DNA of 64,000 bases from Nostoc sp. FACHB-110 (lineage in GTDB: Bacteria; Cyanobacteriota; Cyanobacteriia; Cyanobacteriales; Nostocaceae), in assembly GCF_014697425.1 (NCBI RefSeq), contig NZ_JACJRU010000003.1:1-64000 (forward strand), in the 5' to 3' direction. The position numbers and the translations under genes were made by a program. How positions within the stretch are numbered: the first letter of the stretch is position 1; every line of letters begins with the position of its first letter. Shown here in pieces: positions 53,354-62,413 of the stretch. The notes under the pieces were generated by a model. That model saw only the letters and a list, made by a program, of their open reading frames with translations. It was not told where the DNA came from and made no database searches.

Positions 53354-54797
53354 TCCTTTATTACGAAAAATTTTGACTTTTAATATCCTTATCTAATTAG
53401 AGAAAACCCACATTTTTATCCTAACTTTGAAGGTTTAATTACTAGGATAACTGTTTATCTGCTAACTTTTACGGATTTTGGTTTAGCATAGATAGCCTAC
53501 TATCTTTCTATATTATATAGCAGTCTAGGCAAGAGTTACATTCAAATCTCTTGCTTATCATCCCTGAATATTTTCTATATTTCAGTAGTTAATAATATTA
53601 AAATCCTGTTATAATAGATAATTAGCTCATTTTTTATTTATTACTTAAAAAATAGTTGTATTAAACCAAGTAATTCTATCAAAATTTATAAATAAAGTTT
53701 ATTTTGGCTAAATTCACGTTTGAATAGTTATTAATTACTTTATTTTTAGGGATTTCAAAAGTTTACTTCTTGTATCTAGCCGTACTAAATAAAAAGTTAA
53801 CAAATTTACTACCTACCTTCTTACTCTTTGAGTAATTTATAAATCAAATAATATTGATATATCTATTTACTATTATATAAAAATAGGGAAAGTATTAACT
53901 TTCCCTAGAGTCATCTTTTCTACTAAACTCCCACATTTAGTAGCAATAGCTCTTATAGCCCATTTAGTTGCTTACATTATTATTAAAGCTCATATTTTAA
54001 AAAAAATATCTGGCTAAAGTCACTAATCTAAACATGACTTTAGTCATAACTCTAAACATACACATAACATAAATTTATTGCTAAATTAGTTCTTATCTCT
54101 AATCTAGTAAAGAAATATAATTTTGTTACTAAATCTGATTTTTTAGATAGATAAGAGAAAAAAATATGGTTGGCACCGTATTGATTTGTTAAACTCAATA
54201 TTAATAGCGACTGAGAAAATCAGTTTTGCTACTGCGGAACTTTATCCAATTCAAAATCAGTAAAAAGACACAAATAAACTTAATTAGACAATTTTTGGAC
54301 AAAATAGCTAAAAAACTCTTATTTGATGACTTTTTTCTCCTGCCTTGTCTTATAGACAATTATTTATGTCCCTTTACTGAGAATGCTTTTTTTGAGTAAA
54401 ACATTTTTATTATTTCAACCCAGTCATTCGTTTCAGCTATTAGCTGCTTGGACAATTATGCTGATACAAGCATAGCTTTGATTTGCAATTGTTGTAATAC
54501 ATAATTTTCTCTTAAGAGATATACATTTATGTTTGTATCCGCTTAAATACTCAAACATAATTTCTCCGTGTTTTGTTAATAGCTGTTCATTAGCATACAA
54601 ATATTTTGCTAATTATATTTTTGATTAAAAATATCTAGCAAAAAAACAAATATTCTATCTATAGAATGAGGAATTTACTATGTTGTATACAACTATAGAC
54701 AGATGAACAAATATTAAACTTTCAGGAAAAATTAGTACCTAAGTTGTAGTAATACTTATCCAATAAAAAATAGAAATTTTTAAGGAGAATAATATCT
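53354..54797. other. Long gene-free, AT-rich region with hairpins
   Basis: 1444 bp without an ORF of coding character on either strand, the longest gap in the window. It holds a perfect hairpin at 53884-53907, a 9-bp inverted repeat CTAAAGTCA/TGACTTTAG around 54015-54044, and ATGCT/AGCAT near 54459-54474. It separates the RpaB paralogue from the exosortase substrate gene, which are transcribed divergently. It may hold promoters, a long leader or a non-coding RNA. Confidence 0.5.
53884..53907 (-). terminator. Orphan terminator-like hairpin
   Basis: TAGGGAAAGT and ACTTTCCCTA form a perfect 10-bp stem with a 4-base loop (ATTA). Read on the minus strand it is followed by TTTTTATATAA, the layout of an intrinsic terminator. 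No minus-strand gene lies within 900 bp upstream, so it may end a non-coding transcript or serve as an attenuator. Confidence 0.6.
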
Positions 54798-55190
54798 ATG
54801 AAGTTGAAAACCGTATGTTTAAGCATAGCGGTAGCTACATCTATGGCTACAAGTATTATATTTGTTCCTCAAGATTATGCACAGGCTCAAAATACCCCAA
54901 ATCAATCTACACAAGCAAATTCCAGGACATCTAGAAATTTGGAAGTTAAATGGTTTTTAGGATTTCTACCCTGGTTCACATGGAATAATAATCCTAATAA
55001 TTCTGGTCGCTATAATTCTGAGAATTACTCAAATAATCCTCCAGTCATCAATACTGCTAATCGCAACAGAACGAAGGACGGAAATCATAGGGATGTGCCT
55101 GTACCTATTTTAATTCCAGGGTTAGCTGCTTTAGGTTTAAGCTTAATACGCAAAAATCGCCAAGAACAAAAGCAGATGGAGCTAGAATAA
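54798..55190 (+). CDS. Small secreted protein with exosortase sorting-signal-like tail
   Basis: 130 residues with AAGGAG upstream of the ATG. Signal peptide MKLKTVCLSIAVATSMATSI then IFVPQDYAQAQ (cleavage about residue 30). The middle is polar and N/S-rich (NNNPNNSGRYNSENYSNNPP, 63-82) after an aromatic patch KWFLGFLPWFTW. The C-terminus has the three-part sorting signal: V-P-V-P (100-103), a short hydrophobic stretch ILIPGLAALGLSLI, and a basic cluster RKNR (118-121). This is a variant of the PEP-CTERM type, with VPVP in place of VPEP. The next gene encodes the exosortase. Confidence 0.72.
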   Translation: MKLKTVCLSIAVATSMATSIIFVPQDYAQAQNTPNQSTQANSRTSRNLEVKWFLGFLPWFTWNNNPNNSGRYNSENYSNNPPVINTANRNRTKDGNHRDVPVPILIPGLAALGLSLIRKNRQEQKQMELE

Positions 55191-55352
55191 ATTATTTGTT
55201 GACTTCTAAAATAACAACAGTGAGAACAATCATAATTGTCTCACTGACATCTAGCTTTACTTTTAAGTAAATTTTATTTAGCTAATTTTAGGTAATTATA
55301 AAGTAGATTGATTAGTTTTTTTACTTAATTTATAGCTAATAAACACAGAAAT

Positions 55353-56285
55353 ATGATTTATTGGAATTTTTACAAAAGATATATTTTGATTATCAAAAAA
55401 ATATTAATTTTATTTTATAAAAGCCTGCACAATCGGATTGTTTTTTGTGGTCTAATTGTAGGTTTATACTATTATTTATTTTCTTGGTTAAAGACACTGA
55501 TACTGTTCTCAATAAGTGGGATGACGTTCCCTTTGTTGACTGCTACTGCGGCTTACCTGGCACTACAGGAGCTATGGCAAAAGAAAAATAAACTTACTCA
55601 TTTCAATCCAGGAACTATGCAACGACGGCTAGGGCATAGTTTAATTTTATTTGGAGTTGGTCTTTTTCCTCTTAGTCTTCACAAAGGGTGGTCTCAGGCA
55701 TTAGTTTGGTTGGTAATTTTAGTAGGTATTATTCTTAGTACTTGGGGAATAACATTTTTTAAATACTATAAACGAACAATTGTTTTGATACTTTTAAGTA
55801 TCTATCCTGGGATATATCTTTTACCCACATATTTATGGCGAGCCTTAACTCCTGAAAGAACAATGGATTACATCCAAGCTTGGAGTGCAAATTTAACACT
55901 TCAGATGATAGGGTATCCGAGCAATTTAGATGGAACATTGGTGAAATTGCCTACAGGTAGTATAGAAGTTGGATGGGGCTGTAATGGATTTGATTTGATA
56001 GTATTAATGTTGATGACTAGTCTGTTAATAGGTATTGCTTACAGACTTAAGAGTTTACATATCATCAAAATATGCTTTTTAGGATGCGTTTTAGCTTTCA
56101 CTTTCAACACGGCTCGGATTGCATTACTGGCAATTGCTGTTGCGTATTGGGATGGAAGCTCATTTGATTTTTGGCATAATGGCTGGGGTGGACAAATTTT
56201 TTCAGCAGCTATGTTTACTGCTTACTATTACCTGCTTATGCACATGCGTCTACTAAATTTTCCGCACACATCTAAGTTGCCATAA
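55353..56285 (+). CDS. Exosortase/archaeosortase family transpeptidase (cyanoexosortase)
   Basis: 310 residues, about eight membrane helices. The catalytic triad residues are in their expected places near the C-terminal half: Cys210 in VGWGCNGFDLIVLM, Arg255 in FNTARIALLAIA, and His275 in FDFWHNGWGGQ. Exosortases recognise PEP-CTERM-like tails at the periplasmic face and cut or transfer the protein. The gene lies 162 bp after the small secreted protein with such a tail, on the same strand. No glycosyltransferase or polysaccharide cluster is adjacent, unlike many EpsH loci. The start ATG at 55353 is the first available and lacks a strong ribosome binding site. Confidence 0.85.
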   Translation: MIYWNFYKRYILIIKKILILFYKSLHNRIVFCGLIVGLYYYLFSWLKTLILFSISGMTFPLLTATAAYLALQELWQKKNKLTHFNPGTMQRRLGHSLILFGVGLFPLSLHKGWSQALVWLVILVGIILSTWGITFFKYYKRTIVLILLSIYPGIYLLPTYLWRALTPERTMDYIQAWSANLTLQMIGYPSNLDGTLVKLPTGSIEVGWGCNGFDLIVLMLMTSLLIGIAYRLKSLHIIKICFLGCVLAFTFNTARIALLAIAVAYWDGSSFDFWHNGWGGQIFSAAMFTAYYYLLMHMRLLNFPHTSKLP

Positions 56286-56303
56286 GCAGGGAGCTTATGA
56301 AGA

Positions 56304-56333
56304 GGGAGAGAAAGAGTTTTGTCTTTCTCTTTC
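56304..56333. terminator. Hairpin between exosortase and Gfo/Idh/MocA genes
   Basis: AGAGAAAGA (56307-56315) and TCTTTCTCT (56322-56330) form a 9-bp stem with a 6-base loop, extended by G-U pairs. It lies between two convergent genes, 20 bp after the exosortase stop. Confidence 0.6.
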
Positions 56334-56357
56334 CAGAATCCAAAATCTCAAGCTGCT

Positions 56358-57473
56358 TTAAGAATCACCGGAGGGTGAAGCTGCATGAATTAAGTCTGGC
56401 TTTCCTTGATTGTCAGGACGTTTGATAGTTTGTGCTGAGGTAGGATGTTGAGAACGTTCGAGGGTTTCTACTTTTACAGGTTGACCTGTTTCAATGGATT
56501 TGTAGAGTGCTTGAATAATCCGAACATCGTTTAATCCTTCTGTTCCAGATGGCTCTGGGTCTTGATTTTGGAGAATACAATCTGAGAAATAGGTGAATTC
56601 AGCTGCTAGCTGATCGTGTTTTTCAAAGTTACGCTCTTGGGTTTCTCCATTAATAGTTAAGTAGTGTTTGATTTCTCCATGCCATGTATAGGCAGATTCT
56701 AATCGCAAGTCGCCTTTAGTTCCTACAACTTGATAAGTAGAAACTTTTGCGGCTCCAAAGCTACAGGTAAATGTTGCTAGTTTTTCGTTGGGAAAGAGCA
56801 TAATCACGCTGCTCATTTCTTCGACTTCGCTGAAGCGTTGTTCTCCTTTATTGGCCGCGACAGCAAACACTTCAGTTGGTTCATCTTGAAATAGATAGCG
56901 TACAGCATTAATGCAATAAATACCGATATCGTAGATTGTGCCGCCACCAGTGACATCTCGCAAACGAATATTGCCTTCGTCTACTACTTGTTGCGAGAAC
57001 ACAGAGTTAAAAATCCGTGGTTCACCAATTTGCTGCGATCGCACAATTTCTACAGCTTGCAAGTTAGCTGGTTCTAGATGCAATCGATAAGCAATCATCA
57101 GTTTGACATCGTTATCTTTTGCCGCCTTCATCATTTCCTCGCACTCTTGCTCGGTTACAGCCATTGGCTTTTCACACAGCACATGAATAGCCTGATTTGC
57201 CGCTCTGACAGTGTATTCACAATGTAAGTGATTGGGTAATGCAATATATACTGCATCAATTTCTCCACTTGTCAAACAATCTTCATATTCCTCATAAGAA
57301 TACTTATGTTGAATTTTGTACTTTTTGCTCAGTTCTTCCAGTTTTTTTGGGTCATCAGAAACCAAAGCAACTAATTCAGAATTTTCGGTATTAGCAAATG
57401 CAGGTAAGGCGGCTTCTTGAGCAAACCACCCTAAACCAACAACTGCGTAACGAATTTTATTTTTCTGTGTCAT
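56358..57473 (-). CDS. Gfo/Idh/MocA-family NAD(P)-dependent oxidoreductase
   Basis: 371 residues. The N-terminal Rossmann domain (IRYAVVGLGWFAQEAALPAF ... ELVALVSDDPKKLEELSKKY) and the signature DAVYIALPNHLHCEYTVRAA then VLCEKPMAVTEQECEEM (EKP motif) are followed by the beta-sheet domain with GGGTIYDIGIYCINAVRYLF (D-x-G-x-Y/H type). Family enzymes oxidise or reduce sugars and related polyols. The closest pattern is glucose-fructose oxidoreductase-like, but without a TAT signal, so cytosolic. The C-terminal tail (SQHPTSAQTIKRPDNQGKPD) is polar. Substrate unknown. Confidence 0.87.
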   Translation of the reverse strand: MTQKNKIRYAVVGLGWFAQEAALPAFANTENSELVALVSDDPKKLEELSKKYKIQHKYSYEEYEDCLTSGEIDAVYIALPNHLHCEYTVRAANQAIHVLCEKPMAVTEQECEEMMKAAKDNDVKLMIAYRLHLEPANLQAVEIVRSQQIGEPRIFNSVFSQQVVDEGNIRLRDVTGGGTIYDIGIYCINAVRYLFQDEPTEVFAVAANKGEQRFSEVEEMSSVIMLFPNEKLATFTCSFGAAKVSTYQVVGTKGDLRLESAYTWHGEIKHYLTINGETQERNFEKHDQLAAEFTYFSDCILQNQDPEPSGTEGLNDVRIIQALYKSIETGQPVKVETLERSQHPTSAQTIKRPDNQGKPDLIHAASPSGDS

Positions 57474-57712
57474 GGTTAGACCTCTTGATGAAGAACTTTC
57501 TAGAAAAAATCACTCTTTTAAAGTGATTAACTTTCTGAAGTCTTTCATCATGCTGATGAGGGAGAGGCTAATCATACTTAGGAAATAGAGCAAATACGGG
57601 TAGTGAGAGAAAAGCAATCTCTTGTTTGAATAGTGTTGGCTAAGAATGCGATCGCACTTTTCACCAGCACTATTCAAGTTCAAGGTTGATTAACTCCTCG
57701 TTTTTAAGCTAT

Positions 57713-58318
57713 CTAACGACACTGACGATATTTGACGTGATACACCAACCCGCGATGAGCTAGGTCAAAAGAATCAACCGTTGCCATACCTCCTCCATTA
57801 GCAGTCATAGCTGCATTCACACGCATATTTACACTGTCGCCACAGCGTGACCAAACATCAGCAACAGTCACTAGTTGATCTCGAACGTTGTAGTCAGTTT
57901 CGCCACGAAATGTCCGAGAAAAAACTGGGCCACGTTGACCTGCAAAAAAGTATTCTGCTCTTAGTCTGCCAGTAGTACTAGGAGCAACATAGCCACGGTA
58001 ATCAGCATCGTAGAGAGAAATTTGGAATCCTTGAGGCACTTTAATAGGAATGCTCAAGTTACAACTTTTACGCCTTTCTGATGATTTATTTCCTACAGCA
58101 ATAAACTGATCAAAGAGAATACTTAATTCTTGACCATCAGGACTCACGCTCACACTAGCAGAGCCATCAGGGCAACCGTTCCCACCATATTCTGCACCCA
58201 TAATTTCAACTTTGTCACTAGCAAAAGCAGGGCCAACAGAAGCTGTCATTAATACTGCACCTGCTAAAAAAGATTTCACAAAGTTGATAGATGTTTTCCT
58301 GATATTTTGACTATTCAT
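57713..58318 (-). CDS. DUF4360-type secreted protein
   Basis: 201 residues. Signal peptide MNSQNIRKTSINFVKSFLAG then AVLMTASVGPAFASDK (cleavage AFA|SD). The mature protein has GGNGCPDGSASVSVSPDGQE, then LSILFDQFIAVG, RKSCNLSIPIKVPQGFQISL, YDADYRGYVAP, ADVWSRCGDSVNMRVNAAMT and a C-terminal YRQCR. Four conserved cysteines suggest two disulfides. This is the DUF4360 family, secreted proteins of unknown function found in fungi and bacteria. A perfect 12-bp inverted repeat lies 63-102 bases upstream of the start. Confidence 0.78.
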   Translation of the reverse strand: MNSQNIRKTSINFVKSFLAGAVLMTASVGPAFASDKVEIMGAEYGGNGCPDGSASVSVSPDGQELSILFDQFIAVGNKSSERRKSCNLSIPIKVPQGFQISLYDADYRGYVAPSTTGRLRAEYFFAGQRGPVFSRTFRGETDYNVRDQLVTVADVWSRCGDSVNMRVNAAMTANGGGMATVDSFDLAHRGLVYHVKYRQCR

Positions 58319-59164
58319 AACTCACCTAAATTGAGTAAAGAAACATTGTTTAGAGCAAATTTTCCATTGCAGATTTCGGACAATATTTCGCACTTTTCAG
58401 CTTAATTTTGCGAAATATTGCCAGACAAAATCTATGGCTAATTTTCAAAAAATTGCCACAAAGTATTTGTCAAAATGCTTTTACGAGCAGTAACAAATAG
58501 CGGTTTATTACCACGACAAATCTCTGTATTGCTTTACCAGCAATACTTATAAGACATCATCTTGAAGGCTAATAGCAGTAATTAAAGACTAGGAATTTTA
58601 CTTCTAGCCTCATATCTACTTCCTCCGCAGATAATGAGCAATTTAATTTTCGAGTTCCATTGATATGTGCTAATACCAAATCTAATATTTCTGAGTTGGT
58701 ATCATGTTTGGCGTGTGTGCCTTGACTGCAAGTGATTATTGTTTGTTCCCAAAAATTCTCATAGTAATATCACAATTTTTATTACTGAATTATTTAGGAT
58801 ACATACTACTTATAATAATGTGTAATTTAGTTTACTTGCCGCACACTGTTCGTTGTATAATTTACTTAATAAAATAAAATTTTTGGGAATAATTACTGAT
58901 ATTAATGTAGTAATAAAAACTGCAATTTAGATTATCTGATTGGTCTTTGTTACCTATAAAATATAATTAGTGCCAGCCAAGCAAACTGATACATAGTCAT
59001 TAAAAAATTAGAACTATATAAAAATTTTTACGATTTGAAGACTTTACATAAACCCTATTCCGTAGGCGTTAGAGCATCATCCTAAACAAAGCAATATTCA
59101 ATTATTTTTGGCATCTGACATTTTTATATCAGTATCCCTAAAACACACAGAAAATATATTTTTT
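58319..59164. other. Divergent gap between DUF4360 gene and response regulator
   Basis: 846 bp, AT-rich. It holds the 12-bp inverted repeat at 58381-58420 and a 7-bp repeat ATACCAA/TTGGTAT near 58675. No gene or RNA was recognised. Confidence 0.45.
58381..58420. promoter_or_regulatory. 12-bp inverted repeat upstream of the DUF4360 gene
   Basis: CAATATTTCGCA (58381-58392) and TGCGAAATATTG (58409-58420) pair perfectly with a 16-base spacer. Placed in the promoter/leader of the minus-strand gene starting at 58318, it may be an operator or a 5'-UTR hairpin. Confidence 0.45.
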
Positions 59165-59569
59165 ATGCAATCTGATTTTCCACTGGCTGGCTTAAGCATT
59201 CTCGTAGTTGAGGATGATGATGATAGCCGCTTTTACATTGCTACTGTATTAGAAGCAGATGGAGCTACGGTTGTAGCCGTTGCATCAGCCCTAGAAGCGT
59301 TGAAAGTGTTACCTGAATTGCAACCTGATGTCTTAATTAGTGATATTAGTATGCCTGGGGAAGATGGCTACAGCTTGATTCGCAAAATCCGCGCACTCAA
59401 ACCAGATTTTGGTGGACGAGTGTTAGCTATTGCTTTAACAGCGTATGGCGATCGCGAAAGTTGTGTTTATGCCTTAGAATGTGGTTTTCAGACTCATGTT
59501 TCTAAACCAGTTGACCCAGAGGAATTAGTTGAAATTGTCGCTAATTTGGTCGCCTCTTGTAATTGGTAA
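59165..59569 (+). CDS. Single-domain response regulator (CheY-like)
   Basis: 134 residues from the ATG at 59165; a TTG at 59108 would add 19 residues without receiver features. SILVVEDDDDSRFYIATVLE, phospho-acceptor D60 (DVLISDISMPGEDGYSLIRK), ALTAYGDRESCVYALECGF and SKPVDPEELV are the receiver hallmarks. There is no output domain, so it acts through protein contact or phosphorelay. Its partner kinase is not adjacent; similar receivers are often at the end of hybrid kinases. Confidence 0.87.
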   Translation: MQSDFPLAGLSILVVEDDDDSRFYIATVLEADGATVVAVASALEALKVLPELQPDVLISDISMPGEDGYSLIRKIRALKPDFGGRVLAIALTAYGDRESCVYALECGFQTHVSKPVDPEELVEIVANLVASCNW

Positions 59570-59716
59570 GTATGTAATACGCTCCGGCTCAGAAATTGAC
59601 TGGTGAACAAGCGCGGAACACTTCAAAAAACAAAAGGAATGTAAAGAAAATATCCAAGACTCTCTTACACATTCCTGAGGTTATTTCTGAAAAGAATATA
59701 GCTAATAACAGCCTAA

Positions 59717-61528
59717 TTAATTTTGGTCTAAACGCAGGACTGCCATAAATGCTTCTTGGGGTACATCGACTGTACCTACAGCCTTCATCCGTTTTTTACC
59801 TTTGGCTTGCTTCTGCAATAGTTTCTTCTTCCGGCTGATGTCACCACCGTAACACTTGGCGAGTACGTCTTTGCGTAAGGCGGGGATGTGTTCGCTGGCG
59901 ATGACTTTGCTACCAATGGCGGCTTGAATTGGCACTTTAAATTGATGGCGGGGAATCAATTCTTTGAGTTTTTCAGCCATTGACCGCCCGACATTATAAG
60001 CTTTGTCACGGTGGACAATCATCGCTAAGGAATCAACGGGGTCGCCGTTAATCATGATATCCAACTTCACTAGCGGATTTTCGCGGTAGCCGATGAGATG
60101 ATATTCCATACTGGCATAACCGCGCGATCGCGATTTCATCTGGTCAAAAAAGTCGGTGACAACTTCTGCTAAAGGTATCTCATAGGTCAAGGTGGTGCGC
60201 CCTTGGGTGAGATATTTCATATCTTTGAAGACACCGCGCCGATTTTGTGACAACTCCATCAGCGTACCGACGTAGCCCTCTGGCGTAATCATTTCTACTT
60301 GGACGTAGGGTTCTTCGATTTTCTCTCGATCGTTGGGTGCAGGTAAATGGCTAGGATTATCAATATATAACTCTTCGCCTTTCACAGTAGTTACACGGTA
60401 AACAACTGAAGGCGCAGTAATAATTAAATCCAAGTCATACTCGCGTTCTAAGCGTTCCTGCACGATTTCCATGTGCAGCAAGCCCAAGAACCCACAACGG
60501 AAGCCAAAACCCATCGCGCTCGAAGTTTCTGGTTCGTAGTGCAGTGCGGCATCATTCAGTCTGAGCTTTTCTAAGGCTTCGCGCAAGTCTTCAAATTGGT
60601 CAGCATCAATGGGGAACATCCCGCAAAAAACCATCGGGTTAGCTTCGGTGTAACCAGGTAAAGGTTCTTCTGCTTTAGCATTAGATAAAGTAATGGTATC
60701 ACCCACCCGTGCATCAGCTACGGCCTTGATAGCTGCTGCCAAATAACCTACTTCCCCGGCGTGCAGTTCATCAACTTGCTTTTGCGTGGGAGAAAGGACA
60801 CCCAACTCGTCGATTTCGTACTCTTTGCCAGAAGCCATGAGATAAACGCGATCGCCTTTTTTCACGCGCCCATCCATCACCCGGAAGTAGACAATTACAC
60901 CTCGGTAGGAGTCGTAATAGCTATCAAAAATCAACGCCCTTAAGCGTTCATTTACTGTGTCGGGTGCGGGCGGAATCCGTTCAACGATCGCCTCTAAAAT
61001 CTCATCAATCCCAATCCCTTCTTTTGCCGATGCTAAAATTGCCCCACTGCAATCTAGACCGATAATTTCTTCAATTTCACCAATTACCCGGTCTGGTTCT
61101 GCACCAGGCAGGTCAATTTTATTCAAAACTGGAATAATTTCCAAATTATGCTCTAATGCCAAGTAGACATTCGCCAAAGTTTGTGCTTCTACACCTTGTG
61201 ACGCGTCTACAACCAACAATGCCCCTTCACAAGCCGCTAAACTACGCGACACCTCATAAGAAAAGTCTACGTGTCCGGGAGTATCGATTAAATTTAATAC
61301 ATACTGCTGACCATCTTTAGCAGTGTAATTCATCCGGGCAGCTTGCAGCTTAATTGTAATGCCGCGCTCCCGTTCTAAATCCATATTGTCGAGAAACTGC
61401 TCCTTCATCTGCCGTTCATCAACAGTGCCGGTAGCTTGCAACAGGCGATCGGCTAGGGTTGATTTCCCGTGATCAATGTGAGCAATAATACAAAAATTGC
61501 GAATGCGAACTGCGGGAACGTCAGTCAT
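59717..61528 (-). CDS. lepA: Elongation factor 4 (LepA)
   Basis: 603 residues. A ribosome-bound GTPase that back-translocates or remodels stalled or mis-translocated ribosomes. GTPase motifs: G1 [13 protein letters not shown], switch [19 protein letters not shown]4 NKIDLPGA, G5 SAKEG. LepA-specific domains are also seen ([36 protein letters not shown] and the C-terminal [20 protein letters not shown]). Length is normal. A heptamer-repeat block lies about 85 bp upstream of the start. Confidence 0.97.
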   Translation of the reverse strand: MTDVPAVRIRNFCIIAHIDHGKSTLADRLLQATGTVDERQMKEQFLDNMDLERERGITIKLQAARMNYTAKDGQQYVLNLIDTPGHVDFSYEVSRSLAACEGALLVVDASQGVEAQTLANVYLALEHNLEIIPVLNKIDLPGAEPDRVIGEIEEIIGLDCSGAILASAKEGIGIDEILEAIVERIPPAPDTVNERLRALIFDSYYDSYRGVIVYFRVMDGRVKKGDRVYLMASGKEYEIDELGVLSPTQKQVDELHAGEVGYLAAAIKAVADARVGDTITLSNAKAEEPLPGYTEANPMVFCGMFPIDADQFEDLREALEKLRLNDAALHYEPETSSAMGFGFRCGFLGLLHMEIVQERLEREYDLDLIITAPSVVYRVTTVKGEELYIDNPSHLPAPNDREKIEEPYVQVEMITPEGYVGTLMELSQNRRGVFKDMKYLTQGRTTLTYEIPLAEVVTDFFDQMKSRSRGYASMEYHLIGYRENPLVKLDIMINGDPVDSLAMIVHRDKAYNVGRSMAEKLKELIPRHQFKVPIQAAIGSKVIASEHIPALRKDVLAKCYGGDISRKKKLLQKQAKGKKRMKAVGTVDVPQEAFMAVLRLDQN

Positions 61529-62018
61529 ATACTATCTTTGCTGAAGCAGCAACCAAGGTTATAAAGAGCGATTTACTTAATGTATTTTAATGCTTTCTTA
61601 GCCAAGACGCTGCTATGAAGTGTGAAGTGTGAAGTATGAAGTGTGAAGTAGGGTATAGAAGTACAGGGAAGGGACAATGACAAATGGCCAATGACTATTG
61701 ACTAATAATTAAGTCTATTTTTCCTTACAAGTATTGATCAATCAGCAGCTTACAATGAATATATAAGTACATAGTGTAGATGTCGTGGGCAGTTACACTC
61801 TGTAAATGCTCAAATCTACTGATTTACTGACAAAATTTCTAAAGCGTTGTCTAGCCATTTCTATGAATGTTGCCACTTAAAACATTATGTTGTTACTTTT
61901 GGTAAGATTTCGGGGAACTATGTAAGCATACCTTGAAGATTTGTCAGTAAACGAACCCGAAAGTGAGTAGAAATACTTTACAAAGCTTTAGACAAAACAA
62001 TCTCAGAGTATAAAACCT
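61529..62018. other. Divergent gap between lepA and the RHH gene
   Basis: 490 bp. It contains the heptamer array at 61614-61648. The rest is AT-rich and shows no gene. Confidence 0.5.
61614..61648 (+). repeat. Heptamer tandem repeat, 5 units
   Basis: Units tatgaag, tgtgaag, tgtgaag, tatgaag, tgtgaag. Same family as those at 5486, 35426 and 40688. Located in the lepA leader/promoter region. Confidence 0.9.
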
Positions 62019-62255
62019 ATGAATATGAAAGAGAAAGCTACCGACGCGGAACAAAGACAAACCGATAAGGTAGAAATCGCTGTCCGGCTAGATTCCGAGT
62101 TACTAGAGCAAATTCAACATCTCACCAATGACCCCAGCAAAGTCATTGAGGTAGCAATTCGTCAATGGTTGCGGGGCGAATTTTCTCGAGATGATGAATT
62201 AACTCGGACTCCTTATCGTACACCTGTGCCGCCGAGGGGTGAATGGAATGATTAA
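62019..62255 (+). CDS. Ribbon-helix-helix-like small protein (78 aa)
   Basis: The middle (KVEIAVRLDSELLEQIQHLT, then NDPSKVIEVAIRQWLRGEFS) has the beta-strand then two helices pattern of CopG/Arc-type ribbon-helix-helix proteins, which bind DNA as dimers. The tail TRTPYRTPVPPRGEWND is proline-rich. No toxin gene is downstream; instead a sensor kinase follows after 158 bp. It may be a stand-alone repressor or nucleoid-type protein. The ATG at 62019 is followed by a second one two codons later. Confidence 0.65.
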   Translation: MNMKEKATDAEQRQTDKVEIAVRLDSELLEQIQHLTNDPSKVIEVAIRQWLRGEFSRDDELTRTPYRTPVPPRGEWND

Positions 62256-62413
62256 CATCCACAAAACAGCTTCTCTTAGAGAAAAAAACAAATTTCTAGT
62301 TTGTCAATCCGCCTTTTCAGAACAGCTAAAACACCCAATGTAAGTATGCAGAAGCTCTTAGCAGCTTGAGCAAAACTTTATTGAGTTGCCATTTGTCTAC
62401 CCAACTCGATTAA

